Shown one piece after another: positions 17,203 through 27,053 of a stretch of DNA of 64,000 bases. Below the pieces are notes generated by a model. That model was not told the DNA's origin and made no database searches. It saw nothing but the letters and a program-made list of their open reading frames with translations. Source of the DNA: Geobacter sp. UBA698 (GTDB lineage Bacteria; Desulfobacterota; Desulfuromonadia; Geobacterales; Pseudopelobacteraceae); the NCBI GenBank assembly GCA_002298925.1, contig DBMM01000118.1, forward strand, positions 60,673 to 124,672. The letters are read 5' to 3'. How positions within the stretch are numbered: position 1 is the stretch's first letter; every line of letters begins with the position of its first letter. Position numbers and translations under genes: made by a program.

Positions 17203-18090
17203 ATGAATGACTACCTGGATCTGTTCATAAGCTATCTGGTCGTGGAGAAGGGGCTATCGGCCAATACCCGTCAGGCCTACAGCCGAGACCTGATCCGCTA
17301 TCTGGATTTCCTTGAAAAGCAGGGTCGTACGGCACCGGCCAGCGTAACCTCTAGTGACATAGCCACATTTCTGGGGCAACTCAAGGGACAGGGCATCGGT
17401 CCGCGCAGCCGGGCGCGCTGCCTGTCTTCCATCCGCATGTTCCATAAATTCCTGATGATCGAGAACTATGCCGATGTCAATCCGGCCGCGATCATCGAGG
17501 CCCCGCGCACCCTGCATAAGCTGCCGGAGTTTCTGACCAGTCCGGAGGTGGATGCCCTGTTTGCGGCCTGCGCCGGTACATCGGGCGATAACATCCGCGA
17601 TCTGGCCATGCTGGAATTGCTCTATGCCACCGGCCTGCGGGTGTCCGAACTGGTCAGTCTCAAGCTGCGCGAGGTCAACCTGGACGCCGGATATCTGCTG
17701 ACGCTCGGCAAGGGGAACAAGGAGCGGCTGGTGCCGATCGGCGAATCGGCCCGGGAGCGGGTCAGGGCGTACCTGGAAGGAGCCCGCTACCGGCTCGATC
17801 CCAACGGAAAGAATGTGTATCTTTTTCTGTCGCGCCTGGGGGAAGCCATGAGCCGCCAGGCCTTCTGGAATATCATCAAGAAGCGCTCCCTGCTGGCCGG
17901 CATCCGCAAGAGCATCTCCCCCCATACCCTGCGGCATTCCTTTGCCACCCACCTGCTGGAAAACGGGGCCGACCTGCGCAGTGTGCAGATCATGCTGGGG
18001 CACGCCGACCTGTCCACCACCCAGATCTACACCCATGTCACCCGTGAGAGGCTGAAGAAGCTGCACCAGCAGATCCATCCGCGGGGCTAG
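17203..18090 (+). CDS. xerD: site-specific tyrosine recombinase XerD
   Basis: 295 residues from the ATG at 17203; a TTG at 17164 would add 13 unlikely residues. The N-terminal SAM-like DNA-binding domain (~1-90: YLVVEKGLSANTRQAYSRDL) is followed by the catalytic domain. Catalytic residues are visible: Arg in TGLRVSEL (~147), Lys in LGKGNKERLVP (~171), HTLRH (~241-245), LGHADLSTTQ (~266) and the nucleophilic Tyr in IYTHV (~277). It should act with XerC at dif to resolve chromosome dimers. Length and motif spacing fit XerD rather than a phage integrase, and no att-like duplication is nearby. Confidence 0.93.
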   Translation: MNDYLDLFISYLVVEKGLSANTRQAYSRDLIRYLDFLEKQGRTAPASVTSSDIATFLGQLKGQGIGPRSRARCLSSIRMFHKFLMIENYADVNPAAIIEAPRTLHKLPEFLTSPEVDALFAACAGTSGDNIRDLAMLELLYATGLRVSELVSLKLREVNLDAGYLLTLGKGNKERLVPIGESARERVRAYLEGARYRLDPNGKNVYLFLSRLGEAMSRQAFWNIIKKRSLLAGIRKSISPHTLRHSFATHLLENGADLRSVQIMLGHADLSTTQIYTHVTRERLKKLHQQIHPRG

Positions 18091-18429
18091 GCAGCGGACA
18101 ACGCACAGCAAACTCCAAATCGTCACTGTTGCTCACCATAGACATAGACAGCTCCTTAATGAAAATGATTCTTCACTTGTACAAGGAAGGGCGTAAAGGC
18201 ACGGGGGTGAAGTGCAGTTCAACTGCAACAGAACAACGTCTTCGACAGCTTCGCGCTACTGGTCCTGCCATGATTAACCTTGAAACTCTTTCGCGCTTGC
18301 TGTATAAAATAGGGCTTCCAAACAAGCCGCACCCACGCCGTCGCGCGTTATTATAACTTGCTGTAACCCTGCATTTTTAGAGCCTTTTGTAGGCTAAGTT
18401 TCTTTCAATCAAAGCATCCTGGAGCCTGT
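18091..18429. other. intergenic region with a candidate leader
   Basis: About 340 bases without a convincing gene. A short imperfect palindrome GCAGTT-C-AACTGC lies at 18213-18225. A strong-looking promoter lies at 18280-18308, which would give a 5' leader of roughly 115 bases for the MBL-fold gene. Confidence 0.5.
18280..18308 (+). promoter_or_regulatory. predicted sigma-70 promoter for the MBL-fold gene
   Basis: TTGAAA (18280-18285) and TATAAA (18303-18308) are separated by exactly 17 bases. The next plus-strand gene starts at 18430. Confidence 0.55.
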
Positions 18430-19200
18430 GTGAAAATCTGTTCGCTGGCCAGCGGCAGCAAGGGAAACTGTCTCTATCTGGAGACCGGTGATACCCGAGT
18501 GCTGATCGATGTGGGCATGTCGCTGCGCGAGACCCTGCTGCGCATGGAGGGGTGCGGTCTCGATCCGGCCGGGGTGCATGCCGTGCTGGTCAGCCATGAG
18601 CATATCGACCATATCCGCAGCGCCGGCTCCTTTGCACGCAAGTTCAAGATCCCTGTCCTTACCAGTCACCTGGTCCACTGCAAGGCCGAAAAATACCTGA
18701 AAAAAACAATGGTGACTGAATTCGAGTCAGGCTCTGCCTTCAGCTTCAGGGATGTGCGCATCGACCCGTTTCCCATCACCCACGACGCCTGCGACCCGGT
18801 CGGCTTCCTGCTCGAATCTGGTGAGGGGCGCTGCGGTTCGGCCACTGACCTGGGTGTGGCCACTCGTCTGGTGATGGAAAAGCTTCGCGGCTGCCGGGCA
18901 TTGAACCTGGAAGCCAACCACGACGTCGGCATGCTGATGGACGGTCCCTATCCCTGGGAACTGAAGCAGCGCATCAAATCACGCCACGGACACCTTTCCA
19001 ACGAGGAGTCGTTGCAGCTGCTGCATGAACTGGCCCACGACCGTCTGGAGGCGCTGGTAATGGCCCATCTGTCCGAGGTGAACAATCATCCCGACCATGT
19101 GCAGTGCGCCACCCAGTCGTTTTTGCGTGACCAGAACGTCTGCGCTCCGCGGATTGTGATCGGAGAACAGCATCGGGCCGGAGCGGTACTGGAGATATGA
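18430..19200 (+). CDS. MBL-fold metallo-hydrolase, YycJ/WalJ-like
   Basis: 256 residues starting at a GTG with GGAGCC upstream. SHEHIDH (~55-61) is the metal-binding signature of metallo-beta-lactamase folds. Further metal ligands are expected at HDAC (~118), ATDLG (~137) and in the C-terminal AHLSEVNN (~213). The start KICSLASGSKGNCLYLE is typical of the YycJ/WalJ branch, which has been linked to cell-wall or DNA exonuclease functions in other bacteria. It lies 70 bases before purB; the connection with purine synthesis is only positional. Confidence 0.88.
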   Translation: MKICSLASGSKGNCLYLETGDTRVLIDVGMSLRETLLRMEGCGLDPAGVHAVLVSHEHIDHIRSAGSFARKFKIPVLTSHLVHCKAEKYLKKTMVTEFESGSAFSFRDVRIDPFPITHDACDPVGFLLESGEGRCGSATDLGVATRLVMEKLRGCRALNLEANHDVGMLMDGPYPWELKQRIKSRHGHLSNEESLQLLHELAHDRLEALVMAHLSEVNNHPDHVQCATQSFLRDQNVCAPRIVIGEQHRAGAVLEI

Positions 19201-19269
19201 AATCCATGCAGGGGCGGCCCCCTCTGGCCGCCAACCCATAACAAAAACCAGAACAGGAGAAAATACCGC

Positions 19270-20565
19270 ATGATCCCACGTTACACACGACCCGATATGG
19301 CAAAAATATGGGAACCGGAGAACCGCTTCCGCATCTGGCTGGAAATTGAAACCCTGGCCTGCGAGGCCCAGGCCGAACTGGGGGTGATCCCCAAGGAAGT
19401 AGTACCGGTCATCCGCGAGAAGGGCAACTTCAATATCGAGCGCATCGATGCCATCGAAGCTGAAGTCAAGCACGACGTGATCGCTTTCCTGACCTCGGTA
19501 GCCGAGTTTGTCGGCCCCGAGGCCCGTTTCATCCACCAGGGCATGACCTCTTCCGACGTGCTGGATACCTGTCTGTCGGTGCAGCTGGTGCAGGCCGCCG
19601 ATGAACTGCTGGCTGACCTGGACTCGCTGCTGGAGTCGCTCAAGCTGCGGGCCTATGAGCATAAGGATACCGTCTGTATCGGCCGCTCCCACGGCATCCA
19701 TGCCGAACCGGTCACCTTCGGCCTCAAGCTGGCCTCCTTCTATGCCGAGATGCAGCGCAACCGCACCCGTATGGCCGCCGCCCGCGAAAACATCGCCACC
19801 GGCGCCATTTCCGGCGCGGTGGGCACCTTTGCCAACATCGACCCCCATGTGGAGGAATATGTCTGCGCCAAGATGGGGCTCAAGCCGGAGCCGGTCTCGA
19901 CCCAGGTCATTCCCCGTGACCGTCATGCCGAATACTTCTGTGTCCTGGCCATCATAGCTTCATCCATTGAGCGTATCGCCGTGGAGGTCCGTCACATGCA
20001 GCGCACCGAAGTGCTGGAGGCGGAGGAGTTCTTCAGCAAGGGGCAGAAGGGATCGTCGGCCATGCCCCACAAGCGCAACCCGATCCTGTCTGAAAACCTG
20101 ACCGGTCAGGCCCGCTACATACGCTCCATGTGCATCCCGGCTCTGGAAAACGTAGCCCTGTGGCACGAGCGCGATATCTCCCACTCCTCGGTGGAGCGCT
20201 ACATCGGACCTGATGCCACTGTCGCTCTGGATTTCTCCCTGCGCCGTCTGAGCGGAATGATCAAGAACCTGGTGGTCTACCCCGAGAACATGCAGCGCAA
20301 CCTGAACCAGATGAAGGGGCTGGTCTTCTCCCAGAAGATCCTGCTGGACCTGACCCAGGCCGGCGTCTCCCGCGAGGATTCTTACCGGCTGGTGCAGAAG
20401 AACGCCATGAAGGTCTGGGAAGAGGGCAAGGATTTCCTGACCGAACTGCTGGCCGATCAAGAGGTGGTCGGGGCACTGGGCGAGGCCAAGATTCGCGAGT
20501 CCTTTGACCTGAATTACCATCTCAAGCATGTCAACACCATCTTCAAGCGAGTCTTCGGTGAGTAG
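19270..20565 (+). CDS. purB: adenylosuccinate lyase
   Basis: 431 residues, standard length. It cleaves SAICAR to AICAR in purine synthesis and adenylosuccinate to AMP. Visible signatures: IHQGMTSSDVLDT (~78-90), GRSHGIHAEP with the catalytic His (~138-147), and the mobile signature loop SSAMPHKRNP (~262-271) with the catalytic Ser. The ATG at 19270 has an AGGAGAAA site. Its end overlaps the beginning of the MscS gene. Together with purSL, purQ and purF in this window it supplies much of the IMP/AMP route. Confidence 0.96.
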   Translation: MIPRYTRPDMAKIWEPENRFRIWLEIETLACEAQAELGVIPKEVVPVIREKGNFNIERIDAIEAEVKHDVIAFLTSVAEFVGPEARFIHQGMTSSDVLDTCLSVQLVQAADELLADLDSLLESLKLRAYEHKDTVCIGRSHGIHAEPVTFGLKLASFYAEMQRNRTRMAAARENIATGAISGAVGTFANIDPHVEEYVCAKMGLKPEPVSTQVIPRDRHAEYFCVLAIIASSIERIAVEVRHMQRTEVLEAEEFFSKGQKGSSAMPHKRNPILSENLTGQARYIRSMCIPALENVALWHERDISHSSVERYIGPDATVALDFSLRRLSGMIKNLVVYPENMQRNLNQMKGLVFSQKILLDLTQAGVSREDSYRLVQKNAMKVWEEGKDFLTELLADQEVVGALGEAKIRESFDLNYHLKHVNTIFKRVFGE

Positions 20566-21649
20566 ATTGTTCAGCTTCATACAGCAATTGCTTCTGGCGC
20601 AGGAAAGCGACGGAGCCATACTGCTGTGGGCCAAAGAGATACTGGGCGCGCTGTTGATCGTGGCCTTCTTCTGGATGCTGGCGCAACTGGCCGGCCTGTT
20701 ACTCAACCGCTGGGGACGGAAAATCGCCAGATTCACCTCGACGGATCTGGATGACCGCCTGCTGCAGCGTGTGATTCCACATATCTCACGCCTGTTGATC
20801 ATGCTGGGGCTGTACCTGGCCATCAGGTCGCTGCCACTGCACGAAAAGATCGTGGTGGTGTTTTCGGGGCTGCTGTTCATCGTACTGGTCATTATTGTCT
20901 TTAATCTGATTTACCATGCCCTGGATGAGCTGCTGAAATGGTATCTGGCCGGTCGCCAGAATGGCGGCGACGCCCAGTTGTCCCGCCAGATCGTGCCGAT
21001 TGTCGAGAAGATCGTTACCCTGGTCCTTTTGGCTTCGGCCCTGATCATCATCCTGAAACATTTCGACTACGATATTTATTCCCTGGTGACCGCCCTGGGA
21101 ATCGGCTCACTGGCCATCGGCCTGGCGGCCAAGGATACCCTGGCAAACATGATTTCTGGTTTTACCCTGATGCTGGATCGCCCGTTTCATATTGGCGACC
21201 GGATCAAGCTGGCCAGTGGTCTGGTCGGCGATGTGGTCGACATCGGCCTGCGTTCGACCAAGATCCAGGGGCTGGATACAACCGTTACGATCATTCCCAA
21301 CTCGGACCTGTGCAATTCGGCCTTGATCAACATGGTGCGTCCCACCATGGTTACCCAGGGGCGCGTCACGGTCGGGGTCGGCTACGGCAGCGACGTGGAG
21401 CATGTCAAGCAGGTGCTGCTGGCTATTGCCCGGGATAATCCCGAGGTCGTCGCGGAACCCTCTCCGCTGGTTCTGTTTACCTCATTCGGTGATAGTGCGC
21501 TCGATATGCTGTTTCTGTTCTGGGTCAGTGAGCCCGCTATTATCGGCCTGGTGACGGATCAGATCAACTGCGCCATTATCCGCCGTTTTCGTGAAGAAAA
21601 CATCGAAATACCGTTCCCCATCCGGACGGTGATTATGGAAAAGGAATAA
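20558..21649 (+). CDS. MscS-family mechanosensitive ion channel
   Basis: About 363 residues from a GTG at 20558 overlapping the purB stop; an in-frame ATG at 20528 lies further inside purB and cannot be excluded. Three to four transmembrane helices in the first ~200 residues are followed by the conserved pore helix and beta domain: GLAAKDTLANMISGFTLMLDRPFHIGDRI (in two parts) and IIPNSDL with the usual STKIQ stretch before it. The cytoplasmic alpha/beta domain closes the protein. It should be a channel releasing solutes upon hypo-osmotic shock. Co-transcription with purB and purSL is probably incidental. Confidence 0.9.
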   Translation: MSRLFSFIQQLLLAQESDGAILLWAKEILGALLIVAFFWMLAQLAGLLLNRWGRKIARFTSTDLDDRLLQRVIPHISRLLIMLGLYLAIRSLPLHEKIVVVFSGLLFIVLVIIVFNLIYHALDELLKWYLAGRQNGGDAQLSRQIVPIVEKIVTLVLLASALIIILKHFDYDIYSLVTALGIGSLAIGLAAKDTLANMISGFTLMLDRPFHIGDRIKLASGLVGDVVDIGLRSTKIQGLDTTVTIIPNSDLCNSALINMVRPTMVTQGRVTVGVGYGSDVEHVKQVLLAIARDNPEVVAEPSPLVLFTSFGDSALDMLFLFWVSEPAIIGLVTDQINCAIIRRFREENIEIPFPIRTVIMEKE

Positions 21650-21655
21650 ACGATT

Positions 21656-24646
21656 ATGCCCAATCGAATCGAAGTTGCCCTGAAAGACGGTGTTCGCGAT
21701 GCCCGCGGCGAGCGGATCAAGCGGGAGATCGAGCATTTCCTGCACCTGGCGGTGGACGAGGTCCGCACCATCGATGTCTATACCGTTGATGCCGCCCTTT
21801 CCAGTGGGGAGCTGGACCAGGCTGCCGCCGGTCCGTTCAGCGATCCGGTCATCCAGGTCTGGAGTGTCGATCGCCCCCTGGCAGCCGGTTTCGATTTTGC
21901 AGTCGAGGTCGGTTTCCGTCCCGGGGTGACCGACAATGTCGGGCGAACCGCCCGCGAGGCCGTTGAATATCTGACCGGCCGCTCATTCACCCCGGGCGAA
22001 GGGGTCTACTTTGCCGTGCAGTACCTGCTGAAGGGACGGCTGGCCCTGGCCGATGTGGAGAAGATTGCCACCGGGCTGCTCTGCAACACCCTGATCCAGC
22101 GCTACAGCGTGCTTCCGGCATCCGATTTCATGGCGCGGCGCGGATTTGCGGCCCATGTTCCCAAAGTCAGCGCCGAAACCAAGGCCGAGGTGCGAGAGAT
22201 CGAACTGGAGGTTTCCGATGAGGAGTTAATGCGGATCAGCAAGGAGGGGGTTCTGGCTTTGACCCTGGATGAAATGAAGATCATCCAGAGTAATTACCGC
22301 AACCCAAAGGTCATCGCAGAGCGCCGTTCGGTCGGCCTGGGAGCAAAACCGACCGATGTGGAGCTGGAGTGCCTGGCCCAGACCTGGTCCGAGCACTGCA
22401 AACACAAGATCTTTGCCGGAACGGTGCAGTACGAGGATGAAAACGGCAACAAACAGGAGATCAAATCCCTGTTCAAATCATTCATCCAGCGCACCACCAA
22501 AGACGTGCGCGAAAAGCTGGGCGACAAGGACTTCTGTCTGTCGGTCTTCAAGGACAACGCCGGTGTGATCAAATTCAATGAGACCCATTCACTGGTCTTC
22601 AAAGTCGAGACACATAACTCGCCTTCGGCCCTGGATCCCTACGGCGGGGCTCTGACCGGCATTGTCGGCGTCAACCGCGATCCCTTCGGCACCGGCCAGG
22701 GTTCCAAGCTGATCTTCAATACCGATGTATTCTGCTTTGCCGACCCGTTCTATGACAAACAGCTGCCGTCCCGACTGCTGCATCCGCGCCGCATCTATGA
22801 AGGCGTAGTGGAAGGGGTCGAGCATGGCGGCAACAAGAGCGGCATCCCTACGGTCAACGGTTCCCTGGTGTTTGATGAGCGCTTCTGCGGCAAGCCGCTG
22901 GTCTTCTGCGGTACGGCCGGGCTGATGCCGGCCGAGCTGAACGGTCAGCCTTCCCACGAGAAATCCATCAAGCCGGGCGACCTGATCGTCATGACCGGCG
23001 GACGCATCGGCAAGGACGGTATCCACGGGGCCACCTTCTCCTCCGAGGAGTTGAATGAGAACTCGCCGGTCACGGCGGTGCAGATCGGCGACCCGATCAC
23101 CCAGAAGCGCATGTTTGACTTCCTGATCCGGGCCCGCGACAAGGGGCTCTACCGCTTCATCACCGACAACGGTGCCGGCGGTCTCTCCTCCTCCATCGGC
23201 GAGATGGCCGGCGAATGCGGCGGCTGCCGCATGGACCTGGCCAAGGCGCCACTGAAATACCCCGGTCTAAACCCGTGGGAAATACTCATCTCCGAAGCCC
23301 AGGAGCGCATGTCCCTGGCCGTGCCGCCGGAACAGATCGACGAGTTCCTGGCCATGGCCAAACGTTTCGGTGTCGAAGCCACGGTGCTGGGGGAATTCAC
23401 CGACAACGGCGTCTTCCATATGCTCTACGGCGAGCGGACCGTGGCCTGGCTGCCGATGGAGTTCATGCACGAGGGGCTGCCCCCCATGCAGCTGCCGGCC
23501 AAATGGGATCCGCCCCAACTGACGGAACCGGTGCTGGAGGAAAAGGAAGATTACACCGAGGACCTGAAACAGCTGCTCTCCAGCCTGAACATCTGTTCCA
23601 AGGAGTCGGTGGTGCGGCGCTACGACCATGAAGTCCAGGGGGGCTCGGTGGTCAAGCCGTTCACCGGCGTTGCCAATGACGGCCCGTCCGACGCGGCCGT
23701 GGTCCGTCCGCTTCTGGATTCCTTCGAGGGGGTGGTGACTGCCCACGGCATCTGCCCGCGTTATTCGGACATCGACACCTATCACATGACCGCCAATGCC
23801 ATTGACGAGGCGCTGCGCAACTATGTGGCCGTAGGCGGCTCCCTGGACCTGGTGGCCGGTCTGGATAATTTCTGCTGGTGTGACCCGGTCCTGTCGGACA
23901 AGACCCCGGACGGCCCCTACAAGATGGCCCAGCTGGTGCGCTCCAACCAGGCGCTGTATGACGTCTGCATGGTCTACAACCTGCCGCTGATTTCCGGCAA
24001 GGACTCCATGAAGAACGACTTCTACGACGGCTCCACCAAGATCTCCATCCCGCCGACGCTGCTGTTCTCGGTAATCGGCAAGATCGAGGATGCCAGAAAG
24101 AGCGTGACCATGGATGTCAAGCGACCCGGCGATTATGTCTACCTGCTGGGCTGTACCGCCAATGAACTGGGGGGCTCGGAATATCTGGCACTCAAGGGCT
24201 TTGTCGGCAAAAACGTGCCCAGGGTGGATGCAGCCGGCGCCTATGCCCGTTATCGGGCCTATCACTCCGCGGTCATGCAGGGACTGGTGGCTTCCTGCCA
24301 CGACCTGTCCGACGGCGGCCTGGCCGTAGCGGCGGCGGAGAGCGCCTTTGCCGGAGGTTACGGCATGGCCCTGGAACTCTCGCGCGTGCCCTGGAGCGGT
24401 GATGAAGCGGGTTGGACCGATGCGGCCCTGCTCTTCTCTGAGTCCGCCTCGCGCCTGCTGGTCACGGTGCGGAGCGAGCAGCACGAAGCCTTCGAGGCTG
24501 TCATGGGCGGGGAAGGGTGTGCCCGCATCGGCGTGGTGACCGAGGAGCCGGTTTTGACCATCGAGTCCCTTGAAGAGCATATAATTATCAAAGCCGAATT
24601 GTCCGAACTAAAGGAAGCCTGGCAGCGGACGCTGCGGGAACTCTAA
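21656..24646 (+). CDS. purL: phosphoribosylformylglycinamidine synthase, PurS-PurL fusion
   Basis: 996 residues. It converts FGAR to FGAM using ammonia delivered by PurQ. The first ~170 residues hold two PurS-like ferredoxin-fold segments (RIEVALKDGVRDARGERI and FDFAVEVGFRPGVTDNVGRTA), absent from the ~740-residue free PurL of Bacillus and distinct from the ~1300-residue enterobacterial enzyme. PurL proper follows: ETHNSPSALDPYGGALTGI (~315), FITDNGAGGLSSSIGEMAGE (~500), GKDSMKND (~780) and HDLSDGGL (~880). The glutaminase subunit is encoded separately at 29682. It starts six bases after the MscS gene. Confidence 0.94.
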   Translation: MPNRIEVALKDGVRDARGERIKREIEHFLHLAVDEVRTIDVYTVDAALSSGELDQAAAGPFSDPVIQVWSVDRPLAAGFDFAVEVGFRPGVTDNVGRTAREAVEYLTGRSFTPGEGVYFAVQYLLKGRLALADVEKIATGLLCNTLIQRYSVLPASDFMARRGFAAHVPKVSAETKAEVREIELEVSDEELMRISKEGVLALTLDEMKIIQSNYRNPKVIAERRSVGLGAKPTDVELECLAQTWSEHCKHKIFAGTVQYEDENGNKQEIKSLFKSFIQRTTKDVREKLGDKDFCLSVFKDNAGVIKFNETHSLVFKVETHNSPSALDPYGGALTGIVGVNRDPFGTGQGSKLIFNTDVFCFADPFYDKQLPSRLLHPRRIYEGVVEGVEHGGNKSGIPTVNGSLVFDERFCGKPLVFCGTAGLMPAELNGQPSHEKSIKPGDLIVMTGGRIGKDGIHGATFSSEELNENSPVTAVQIGDPITQKRMFDFLIRARDKGLYRFITDNGAGGLSSSIGEMAGECGGCRMDLAKAPLKYPGLNPWEILISEAQERMSLAVPPEQIDEFLAMAKRFGVEATVLGEFTDNGVFHMLYGERTVAWLPMEFMHEGLPPMQLPAKWDPPQLTEPVLEEKEDYTEDLKQLLSSLNICSKESVVRRYDHEVQGGSVVKPFTGVANDGPSDAAVVRPLLDSFEGVVTAHGICPRYSDIDTYHMTANAIDEALRNYVAVGGSLDLVAGLDNFCWCDPVLSDKTPDGPYKMAQLVRSNQALYDVCMVYNLPLISGKDSMKNDFYDGSTKISIPPTLLFSVIGKIEDARKSVTMDVKRPGDYVYLLGCTANELGGSEYLALKGFVGKNVPRVDAAGAYARYRAYHSAVMQGLVASCHDLSDGGLAVAAAESAFAGGYGMALELSRVPWSGDEAGWTDAALLFSESASRLLVTVRSEQHEAFEAVMGGEGCARIGVVTEEPVLTIESLEEHIIIKAELSELKEAWQRTLREL

Positions 24647-24671
24647 TAGAACGTAAAGAAAGGACATCATC

Positions 24672-25730
24672 ATGGCCGAACGTAAGACCGCCACGAAAAA
24701 ACTTTCTACCACCAACACCAAACAAGAGATGCTGGACGCCTACAATGACCTCCTTACACAACTGGAGACAAAGCGGGAAACGGAGACAACACCCGAGCTG
24801 AAGGTTGCCGAGAAGGCGGTAAAACAGGTGGTGGCGGTTGCCGATGCCTTGACCACGGACAGCATCATAGGCGACATCAGCAGTCTCAAGGCCGAGGTCG
24901 GAAAGGTGCTGACCACGCTGTCCGACCGTCTGGAGCAGGAGGCGGGACGTTATGAGGCGGTGAAGCGCGCTATCATCGAAAAGGAAAAGGAACTTTCCGA
25001 GATATACGAGATTCAGAAGGCGGCATCGTCGCTCTCCGCGCTTATCGAGGCCCAAAACCTGAAGAAAGATGAATTCGAGACGGACATGGAGGCTCGCAAG
25101 GCGACCTTGACCCGAGAGATCGACGAAACCCGCCAGGAGTGGCAGAAAGAAAAGGTCCAGCGCGCTGCCGAGGTCAAGGAGCTGGAGGCGGTCGAAGCTA
25201 AAAAGCGGGTGCGGGAAAAGGAGGAATTCGAATACAACCTCCAGCGTGAGCGCCAGGCGGCGCGGGATGCATTTGAAAAGGAGAAGGCGGGATTCGAGGA
25301 GGACAAGTCGCGGATGGAGCGGGAGATTGCCCAGCGACGCGAAATTGCCGGCCGGGAGCTTGCCGAGCGTGAGCAGGCCATTGCCCGACAGGAACAGGAG
25401 CTTGCCGACCTGCGTGCACAGGTGGCGGCCTTCCCGAAAGAACTTGAAACCACGGTTACCCGCGAGGTGAAGCAGGCGGTGGAGAGGGTGAAAAGCGAGG
25501 CGGAGACCAAGCTGGCCCTGGCCGCCAAGGAGTCGGAAGGGGAGCGCAACGTCTATGAGGCCCGCATTTTTGCGCTGGAGGCCAAGGTGAAGGAGCAGAC
25601 CGAGCAGGTTGCCCGCCTCACGGCCCAGACCGAGAAGGCCTATACCCAGGTGCAAGATATCGCCGTCAAGGCTGTGGAAGGTTCGGCGGCGAAGGTTCAG
25701 GCTGCGACCCCTGCACGGCAGGCGGAGTAG
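24672..25730 (+). CDS. long coiled-coil protein of unknown function
   Basis: 352 residues, no signal peptide and no membrane segment. A Lys/Thr-rich N-terminus (~1-20) precedes an almost continuous charged helix from ~85 to ~330 full of E, K, R, A and Q with heptad-like spacing (REKEEFEYNLQRERQAARDA), predicting a long coiled coil, and a short Ala-rich tail. The ATG has AAAGGACATCATC upstream. It follows purSL by 25 bases and may be co-transcribed. I cannot assign a family; similarity to SMC-like or tropomyosin-like proteins would be compositional only. Confidence 0.8.
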   Translation: MAERKTATKKLSTTNTKQEMLDAYNDLLTQLETKRETETTPELKVAEKAVKQVVAVADALTTDSIIGDISSLKAEVGKVLTTLSDRLEQEAGRYEAVKRAIIEKEKELSEIYEIQKAASSLSALIEAQNLKKDEFETDMEARKATLTREIDETRQEWQKEKVQRAAEVKELEAVEAKKRVREKEEFEYNLQRERQAARDAFEKEKAGFEEDKSRMEREIAQRREIAGRELAEREQAIARQEQELADLRAQVAAFPKELETTVTREVKQAVERVKSEAETKLALAAKESEGERNVYEARIFALEAKVKEQTEQVARLTAQTEKAYTQVQDIAVKAVEGSAAKVQAATPARQAE

Positions 25731-25890
25731 ATAATGTCGGATTCGGAGTCACAAGATATCCTGAAGAAGTTTTTTGTACGCTGGCCGGTAGCCGCTCGTA
25801 CGCTAAAAGAGGCCACACTGCACGATGACATGATAATTTATAATGTAATTCAAAATTGATATATTTGATTTTCATGGTATATTCTGCATT

Positions 25891-27030
25891 ATGATTGCTC
25901 GTACCCTTTTAAAAACAGAGATTGAAACAGCCCTTTCACGCAGTAGAATTACACTCTTGAACGGCTCGCGCCAGTGCGGCAAGACTACACTTGTCCGACA
26001 GTTTGTGCCGAGCAACTCCGTGAACTATTTTGATCTGGAGGATCCGGTTTCCCTGGCGCGTCTCGAAGAACCGATGACCGCCCTTGCCCCGCTCACCGGC
26101 CTTGTGGTGATTGATGAAGTCCAGCGGCGACCGGAGCTGTTTCCTGTATTGCGGGTGCTGGCTGACCGCCAGCCGTTGCCGGCACGTTTCCTGATCCTGG
26201 GGAGTGCCGCACCTGAGCTGTTGCGTCAGTCTTCCGAATCGCTGGCCGGCCGCATGGAAATTGTCACCATGTCCGGCTTTTCCCTGGCTGAAGCGGGGAT
26301 CGAACAGCTGTCACGCCATTGGTTGCGGGGAGGATTCCCCTGCTCGTATCTAGCGGCTTCTGACAATGATTGTTTTGCCTGGCTCAAAAGCTTTACTCTT
26401 ACTCTTGTTGAGCGGGATATTCCACAACTCGGGATTGGTGTGCCCGCTGCCATGCTCATCCGTTTCTGGACCATGCTTGCCCATTGTCACGGACAAATAT
26501 GGAACGCCGCACCTCCGGCACGTTCTCTCGGAGTTTCAGAACCTACGGTCAGACGCTACCTTGATCTGCTCGAAGGTGTGTTCATGGTACGCCAACTGCA
26601 ACCGTGGCATGCCAACCTGAAAAAACGACAGGTAAAGTCCCCCAAAGTCTATTTCCGGGATACCGGTGTACTGCACCACCTGCTCGGTATCCGCAGCGAA
26701 CAAGAATTGCTGAATCATCCGGCCTGCGGCGCATCGTGGGAAGGATATGTCATAGAAGAAGCGATACGGGTTGTCTCCCCGGATGAGGCATATTTCTGGG
26801 CCACCCATAACGGCGCTGAGCTTGATCTGCTGCTGGTGAAGGACGGGCGCCGCATCGGTATCGAATGTAAACGCTCCGATGCTCCTCGCCTGACTCCATC
26901 GATGCGAACCTCGCTTGCAGACCTGGAACTTGACCGCCTTGTGGTAATTTATCCAGGCACTCGACGATATCCCCTGGCCGAAGGAGTGGAAGTGTTACCC
27001 CTGGTTGAACTTGCCGGAGTGTTGGGGTGA
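25891..27030 (+). CDS. AAA (AAA_14) ATPase with DUF4143 domain
   Basis: 379 residues. Walker A GSRQCGKTT (~25-33) and Walker B LVVIDEVQ (~70-77) belong to an AAA_14 domain. The second half (~165-330) matches DUF4143 in style: LERDIPQLGI-like text (here VERDIPQLGIGV), LGVSEPTVRRYLDLLEGVFMVRQLQPW, VYFRDTGVLHHLLGI and ELDLLLVKDGRRIGIECKRSDAP, the last resembling a restriction-endonuclease-like EC-K core. These proteins are widespread, often mobile and mostly uncharacterised. It is preceded by an AT-rich 160-base gap and followed by a BrnT remnant, so the segment 25731-27392 looks like an insertion between housekeeping genes. Confidence 0.88.
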   Translation: MIARTLLKTEIETALSRSRITLLNGSRQCGKTTLVRQFVPSNSVNYFDLEDPVSLARLEEPMTALAPLTGLVVIDEVQRRPELFPVLRVLADRQPLPARFLILGSAAPELLRQSSESLAGRMEIVTMSGFSLAEAGIEQLSRHWLRGGFPCSYLAASDNDCFAWLKSFTLTLVERDIPQLGIGVPAAMLIRFWTMLAHCHGQIWNAAPPARSLGVSEPTVRRYLDLLEGVFMVRQLQPWHANLKKRQVKSPKVYFRDTGVLHHLLGIRSEQELLNHPACGASWEGYVIEEAIRVVSPDEAYFWATHNGAELDLLLVKDGRRIGIECKRSDAPRLTPSMRTSLADLELDRLVVIYPGTRRYPLAEGVEVLPLVELAGVLG

Positions 27031-27053
27031 TGAAATGTTCCATTTGGGTAGAT

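Noticed and set aside
18129..18356. 75-codon frame between xerD and the MBL-fold gene
   Set aside because: No ribosome-binding site, no domain, and a strong promoter for the next gene lies inside it.
20528..20557. Upstream ATG as the start of the MscS gene
   Set aside because: It lies within purB and would add a Ser-rich stretch; the GTG at 20558 overlapping the purB stop is more natural, though not proven.
23267..24580. 437-codon minus-strand frame opposite purL
   Set aside because: Shadow of the well-supported PurL coding sequence, with no ribosome-binding site or domain.
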